Source of the DNA: Gentiana macrophylla
Taxonomy: Eukaryota > Streptophyta > Magnoliopsida > Gentianales > Gentianaceae
Direction of reading: 5' to 3'
Length of the DNA stretch: 64,000 bases
Assembly: GCA_026214975.1 (NCBI GenBank)
Contig: CM047805.1
Coordinates: 192,395,620-192,459,619 of the forward strand
Below the pieces are notes generated by a model, which saw only the letters and a list, made by a program, of their open reading frames with translations, made no database searches and was not told where the DNA came from. The translations under genes and the position numbers were made by a program. Positions 59,561 through 64,000 of this stretch are shown here, piece after piece. Numbering within the stretch: the stretch's first letter is position 1; each line of letters begins with the position of its first letter.

Positions 59561-59899
59561 TCAAATTCCTGCACCACTTGAGCTCTGACCTTGCATTCCA
59601 GCCTCATACACAGTAACTTTCTGCCTCCACACTTTTGCCAACCTAAGTTGATCATGGTAAAGCCCTTTGTACATGATCCTGTCATTGATTGCTTCTTCTG
59701 CAAGCATTCTGTACCTATTCCTCTCACGCAAAAGAGCTAAAACAACCTGATTTGGATATGCTCCAATTTTAGGGACATCTTGATGAGTAATAGGTTCTCC
59801 ATTAGTTTTCAGTGGAACAGCAGGAGAGAAGACATGCTCAGAACCATCCTCACCTTGATACTCTATTGTTGGGTAGGAAGCTGTAAAGTGGGTCTCCAT
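59561..59899 (-). CDS. Small intronless plant gene, function unknown
   Basis: 112 codons from ATG 59899 to a stop at 59561. The protein is mostly soluble and charged: it begins METHFTASYPTIEYQGEDGS, has a Pro-rich middle (FSPAVPLKTNGEPITHQDVP), then a helix-rich half with heptad-like spacing (VVLALLRERNRYRMLAEEAI). There is no signal peptide, membrane segment or recognised domain. A TATA box about 110 bp upstream (minus TATAAATA at 60006-60013), normal codon use and lack of frame damage support a real gene. The downstream sequence (59380-59560) looks like an AT-rich 3' UTR. It could also be a fragment of a larger gene. Confidence 0.55.
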   Translation of the reverse strand: METHFTASYPTIEYQGEDGSEHVFSPAVPLKTNGEPITHQDVPKIGAYPNQVVLALLRERNRYRMLAEEAINDRIMYKGLYHDQLRLAKVWRQKVTVYEAGMQGQSSSGAGI

Positions 59900-60005
59900 T
59901 TCTCGCTTGCTTGAAGAACTGAGTTTGAGAATGTGATTTAAGTAATTCCTGTGTTTTTCTATAAGAAACTGCTATTACTAATGAATTTTACTCCACTTGC
60001 TACCG

Positions 60006-60013
60006 TATTTATA
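60006..60013 (-). promoter_or_regulatory. TATA box of the small gene
   Basis: Minus strand TATAAATA in the context GTGTATAAATACGG, giving a leader of about 80 nt before the ATG at 59899. Confidence 0.5.
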
Positions 60014-60387
60014 CACAGCTTCTTGTAGTTGGAATGTGTCAGACCCACGTTTATACCCAAAACTACATGTACACATGCATGTTTGCCACATCATCAGATG
60101 TCTTAGGCTGTGTGACTCATCACTTTCCACTACAGTTCATTGATGATTAACATAGGGGTGGTTTCTTGTGTCAAACAATTGAACCTCTGATTCTCTCGAT
60201 GCCACGTACAGTGCATGCATATAGCTTGTTAGAATTTTTACTTTCTCTGTCTTCAGGTCTCAATGATGGGCTTCTTTTGCAGTCCCATGGTTATGGTCAT
60301 TCTTTCTCATTAAGCAACAGTGACATATGTATTCAACCCACATGCACTTTAATCTATTTCTAATAATATCTCCCTCTTTTTTGCAGG
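60014..60387. other. Intergenic or intronic DNA
   Basis: No supported gene or repeat is seen here. It ends in a pyrimidine-rich TTTTTTGCAG acceptor-like sequence. Confidence 0.4.
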
Positions 60388-60595
60388 TTACTGGACGTTA
60401 GCATTGGTGCTGATTTGTACACCCTTTATCCTCGGTTCTGTTCTTTGGGAATTACAAAATCAGTCTATTGCTAAACTATTGTACATGTATTACCCTTTGC
60501 AAACACTGCATAACCCTGGGTTTGGTGTTAAATTTATTTACATTGACTTCTCTTACTGCAGATCTTCTTCTACTTATTTCAATATAAAGATATAG
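60388..60595 (+). other. Possible exon of a membrane-like protein
   Basis: After a good acceptor (CCCTCTTTTTTGCAG) the open frame reads YWTLALVLICTPFILGSVLW and then ELQNQSIAKLLYM, a hydrophobic segment. It stops at about 60595. I do not recognise it. It may belong to the same transcript as the exons at 61051-61409 or be unrelated. Confidence 0.3.
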
Positions 60596-61050
60596 GTAAT
60601 TTGTTCTGTAGTTAGGTTACTCTAATATTCTAGGGTGAACATCAAATCCATTACACTGTACTGTTAATAAATAACCTCATCTCAAATAATTACATGTCCT
60701 CTATTTAAAATCCTGGGGCATAAAGAAAAAAAAGCAATAAAAGAAAGCATAAAGGAGACAAACTATTCCTCAAAGTTGAAAAAACTTCTACGTTTAATAT
60801 ATTTGGGTTAGTTGGGAAAATAAGGGGGAAACAAGGGAATGATGGAAAAAATTAAAGAATGATGAAATATTCAGCTGCGCCACATGCAATTGCGAACATA
60901 AGGCTGTACCACGGTACTAAATTCTCTCCACACAATCACTATGTAAAACACATCTTCACTAAAAAGAATTAACATACATAGTTCAATGGAGTACAACATA
61001 TTACACGATGACATTCTCACCGGTAAGTAACCACATTTATTGACAAACAG
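60596..61050. other. Non-coding DNA before the RPA-like exons
   Basis: AT-rich, with no supported gene on either strand. It ends in an acceptor-like ACAAACAG. Confidence 0.4.
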
Positions 61051-61409
61051 GTGCAAAGTTTTTGCCGGACTCATTGTGACATTTCGGGAACTATAAAGGC
61101 AATAATTTTTGACAAGAGTGCAGAGACTCTACTACACCGTACAACAGTGGAACTTCTGAGTATGCAACACCAGGTAATTCTTCACATAAATAGGAAAAAA
61201 TCAATACACATGTACAAACTACACAGCCTACTGACATTATTATATTATACGTAATACACAGGGATTTACTGAGCTGTTAGATGAAACTGAAGATTGGTTG
61301 AAACATCATAGAATAATTGCAGAAGTAAAGGCCCAACAAAACAGATTTAGCGATCACATTACACGGTACACTGTCCACAACTGGACACTGAAAGATTTGT
61401 TCCCCTAAT
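61051..61409 (+). pseudogene. Two exons resembling the C-terminal domain of RPA large subunit
   Basis: Exon a (about 61051-61173) reads CRTHCDISGTIKAIIFDKSA and ETLLHRTTVELLSMQHQ, and ends at a CAG|GTAATT donor. Exon b (61262-61409) follows an ACACAG acceptor and continues in frame as GFTELLDETEDWLKHHRII, then RYTVHNWTLKDLFP and a TAA. The pattern (a Cys pair, then D-x-(S/T)-G-x-I-x-A-x-x-F with AE-x-LL and xEL, later a RYTV strand) is that of the OB-fold/zinc domain of replication protein A-like single-strand DNA binding proteins. The upstream exons were not found, so this is either the last part of a gene or a captured fragment. Confidence 0.5.
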
Positions 61410-61430
61410 CACAATATTCAGCAACACCTC

Positions 61431-61585
61431 TGTTGTGTTTCAAGAATTGGTATTTTCTCATATATGATAATTGGTACAATGCTGAGTATTTATAGAGATA
61501 CAATCCTTAAGGGACAAGGATGTAAATATTAAAATAAATAAGTAATAAAACAGTAATAAACTAATTATGAATACTATTCTCAACA
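61431..61585 (-). repeat. 3' LTR of the Ale-like element
   Basis: 155 bp from TGTTGTG to CTCAACA, preceded on the minus strand by the polypurine tract TTGCGGGGGCA. The pol frame ends inside it. Confidence 0.7.
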
Positions 61586-63013
61586 TGCCCCCGCAATCCC
61601 GTGGGAAGAGAGTGCACACGGAGATTGGCCTTGAGAGAGGTGAACCGAGCCGCTGCAAGGGGTTTGGTGAGGAGATCTGCCAGTTGTTCCTTGGTAGAAA
61701 CAAAGGAGACGGAGAGTTGCTTGGATGCAACTTGTTCGCGAACATGGTGGTAGTCAATCTCAATATGCTTCGTGCGGGCATGGAAGACCGGATTGTGAGC
61801 CAGATATGTAGCCCCTATATTGTCACACCAGAGAACCGGAGGGGCAGGAAGACGAATATCCATCTCACGAAGAAGCATGCGTAGCCACTGTAATTCAGCA
61901 GCAGTATTACTCAGAGTCTTGTATTCGGCCTCAGTACTGCTCTTGGAGACCGTGTGATGCTGTTTGGTACGCCAGCTAATAAGGTTGGACCCCAAAAAGA
62001 CGCAGTAGGCGCCAACTGAGCGACGGTTATCGGTGTCGGCCGCCCAATCAGAGTCAGAGTAAGCCTGTAAAAGTAAAGGGGAACTGCGCGAAAAATACAA
62101 CCCCTCGGAAATGGTGTGTTTGAGGTATCGTAAGACGCGCTTGACGGCCAGCCAGTGATCATCAGTGGGCGAGTGCATAAATTTGCTGACCGTATGTACT
62201 GCGAACGCAATGTCAGGACGAGTGAAGCTAAGATACTGGAGACCCCCAACGACGGAACGATAAAGCGCGGGATCAAAAATAACGGACCGAGCCACGAGAG
62301 AGTGAGGCGCCCGTGGCCATCGGTGTGGAACACGGCTTGGCTTTATCCATGCCAGCCTTCCGCAATAGTTGGAGTATATATTTACGCTGACTGAGGAAAA
62401 CACCTGTGGAAGTAGGAAGAACCTCAATGCCCAAAAAATAAGAGAGGGGACCCGGATCCTTAACAGAAAATGAGAGCCAAGGTGAGCAATAACACTGTGC
62501 AATAAGAGAAGTAGGCGTGCGATAATAATAACATCATCAACGTATATCAAAATATAGACCCGAGCACCAGCCTGTGAATAAATAAACAAAGATGTGTCGG
62601 CTTTGGAAGCAACAAAACCAAAGCGAGTGAGAACATCCGTAAAACGAGAGAACCATGCACGCGGAGCCTGACGAAGACCATAAAGGCTGCGATTTAGTTT
62701 GCACACGGGATTCGGGAGATCGAGGATGGTGAAAGCCACGAGGTGCTTGCATATAAACCGATTCTCGATAAAAGCCCATGAAGAAGCGCTGCTCGATGTC
62801 GTCGACCGACGCAACGCGACCAACCCCGGGAAGCGGCAAGGAAAGGAGAAGGCGAATAGTAACCGGTTTCACAACTGGACTAAATGTTTCGTGGAAGTCA
62901 ATGCCCACGGATTTGGTGAAACCCTTTGGCGACGAGACGGGCTTTATGGACTCAAAAGACCCATCGACATGTTGCTTGGTGCGAAATACACACTTGTTAC
63001 CAACAATGTTCAT
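61561..63013 (-). pseudogene. pol: RT and RNase H of the Ale-like element, frameshifted at the RT start
   Basis: A 420-codon frame (61561-62823) spans the RT end and RNase H: LYGLRQAPRAWFSRFTDVL, an intact ILIYVDDVII, then the RNase H part with YSDSDWAADTDNRRSVGAYC, STEAEYKTLSNTAAELQWLR, CDNIGATYLAHNPVFHARTK and EQLADLLTKPLAAARF. It ends inside the LTR (stop at 61561-61563). The RT N-terminal part lies in another frame (62537-63013; GIDFHETFSPVVKPVTIRLL). Between about 62350 and 62540 the frame is odd (runs of Leu), suggesting compensating indels. Confidence 0.85.
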
Positions 63014-64000
63014 AGACGGGTGATAGGGAACAAGATCCCAAGTGTTATTCTGAAGGAGAGCATTGATTTCTCACGCATGGCATCACGCCGATTTGGTGCT
63101 TAGAGGCTTCAAAGTGAAGGAAGTGGGTCGAGGGAAGTAGCAATAAGGCCTTTTGGTAAAGGTACCGAATGAAGTCGGGACGGACAACAAAGTTTAAGAG
63201 TATTGGTTCTTGACCGGGTGACCATGGGATGTGGTTCGGGAGGAATGTGTATGCGTGGAGGAGGACGGAGCAGAGTCGAAGACGGGTTAGAGTGATCGGT
63301 AGGGGAGATGGAGGAGACGCGGGTGAAGGGAGCCGTGGGTGGAGGTGGAGGTAGATCGTTGGGACGGTAGAGAGGTAGGAAGAGGAGCAGTGATATCCGT
63401 AAGGGTGAGCGGGGTTGGAGGCGGGTATAAGGGAAGACAGATTCGTCAAAGACGACATGTCGGGAGATATAGAGCGTCGGATGAGAGGTCGAGGCATTTG
63501 TAACCATGGTGGGTAGGGCTATAGCCTAAAAAGATGCAGAGTTTTGGAGCGGTAATCGTCTTATGGTTGTTATAGGGACGAAGGTAGGGCCAAGCAGCAC
63601 AACCGAAGACACGGAGAAAGGAGTAGTCGGGAAGGCGCTTATAAACCAGCTCGAAAGGAGACTTGTGTTGGAGGACCGAGAGGTAACCGATTAATAAGGT
63701 AAGTGGCGGTGGAGAAAGCATCCTCCCAATACGTGAGAGGTAAGTTAGAGTGAGCAAGCAAGGAAAGACCAACCTCGACAATTTGACGGTGACGCGTTCA
63801 ATGGCGCCGGCTTGTTCGTGGGTTTGGGGGCATGGGCGACGATGTTGGATACAAGAGAGGTGAAAAATTGAGAGAGGTGTCGATATTCACCACCCCAGTC
63901 GGTTTGTATGGATTTAAGTTTCGCGTTAAATTGGCGTTCGATTAAGCGAAGGAAAGTACCAAAAATTCGTTCAACATCAGATTTGCGCTTAAGAGGATAA
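63014..64000 (-). pseudogene. pol: Integrase C-terminus and linker of the Ale-like element
   Basis: 63446-63781 reads HKSPFELVYKRLPDYSFLRV and FGCAAWPYLRPYNNHK, then CIFLGYSPTHHGYKCLDL, the integrase C-terminal phrase of copia elements. The linker to RT (63045-63507) is Pro/Ser-rich in shifted frames (PHPMVTRSRT). About 63780-64000 holds more integrase core in shifted frames, continuing beyond the window. Confidence 0.75.

Larger units (their letters stand above)
61431..64000 (-). mobile_element. Ale/Retrofit-like Ty1/copia element, 5' part beyond the window
   Basis: A short LTR at 61431-61585 is followed on the minus-strand side by a PPT and pol. RNase H, RT and the integrase C-terminus are present in reverse order up to 64000. 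The very short LTR and the wording of pol fit the Ale/Retrofit lineage. It sits 22 bp after the stop of the RPA-like exon. Confidence 0.82.

Noticed and set aside
61051..61409. Helitron indicated by the RPA-like exons
   Set aside because: No Rep or helicase motif and no recognisable Helitron ends nearby; a host gene or captured fragment is simpler.
62155..63103. Plus-strand frames at 62155-62394 and 62699-63103
   Set aside because: They are antisense to recognisable copia RT and show no motif of their own.
1..64000. tRNA, rRNA or telomere/satellite sequences
   Set aside because: None was recognised by eye; the only tRNA-related words are retrotransposon primer sites. A dedicated search (tRNAscan-SE, Infernal) would be needed to exclude weak ones.

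Overview
The window is a stretch of flowering-plant nuclear DNA, probably from a eudicot. It consists almost entirely of LTR retrotransposons nested inside one another, with a short gene-like island near the right end. Evidence for a plant: Athila-type Ty3/gypsy elements primed by tRNA-Asp, Sirevirus (SIRE/Maximus) and Ale-type Ty1/copia elements primed by initiator tRNA-Met, plant TATA boxes and introns, high AT content, and no bacterial-style operons. I cannot name the species.

Layout. 1-3675: remnant of an Athila-like element A1 (+ strand; 3' tail, one complete LTR, PBS, gag). 3676-3990: unassigned filler. 3991-4920: 3' tail of a Ty1/copia element (RNase H, PPT, part of an LTR). 4921-14498: SIRE-type copia element S1 (+), with 5' LTR, decayed gag-pol and an extra ORF, cut off on the right. 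14499-17915 and 53661 to about 57200: the two halves of an outer non-coding copia derivative of LARD type (L1, -). 17916-53660: a complete SIRE-type element S2 (-) inserted in L1, with a CAAAG target duplication. S2 itself carries two later insertions, both in its extra ORF: a complete 15.9 kb Athila element A2 (19906-35793, -, duplication ACTCC) and a complete 8.9 kb LARD L2 (37274-46187, -, duplication ATTAT), which is a relative of L1. 57200-61430: gene-like DNA with a small intronless gene, a candidate non-autonomous DNA transposon, and exons resembling the C-terminal domain of replication protein A. 61431-64000: an Ale/Retrofit-like copia element (-), running off the right edge.

The relative order of insertion is readable: S1, then L1 into S1; S2 into L1; A2 and L2 into S2. 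No autonomous element in the window is intact, but S2 was close to intact when it was interrupted: its extra ORF of roughly 630 codons stays in one frame across both insertions, apart from a single missing base.

Most worth following up: (1) the LARD family carries small hairpins whose arms change in a compensatory way between L1 and L2, one of them triplicated in L1; (2) A2 carries the same GC-rich box in its LTR promoter and at two internal sites, each upstream of an Athila ORF-1-like region, which suggests a duplicated promoter-plus-ORF cassette; (3) both SIRE elements have a TATA box about 110-120 bp before the extra ORF, with a G-box further upstream; (4) many differences between paired LTRs are exchanges of CAG/CTG with CG-containing triplets, which look more like base-calling error at methylated CHG sites than real divergence.
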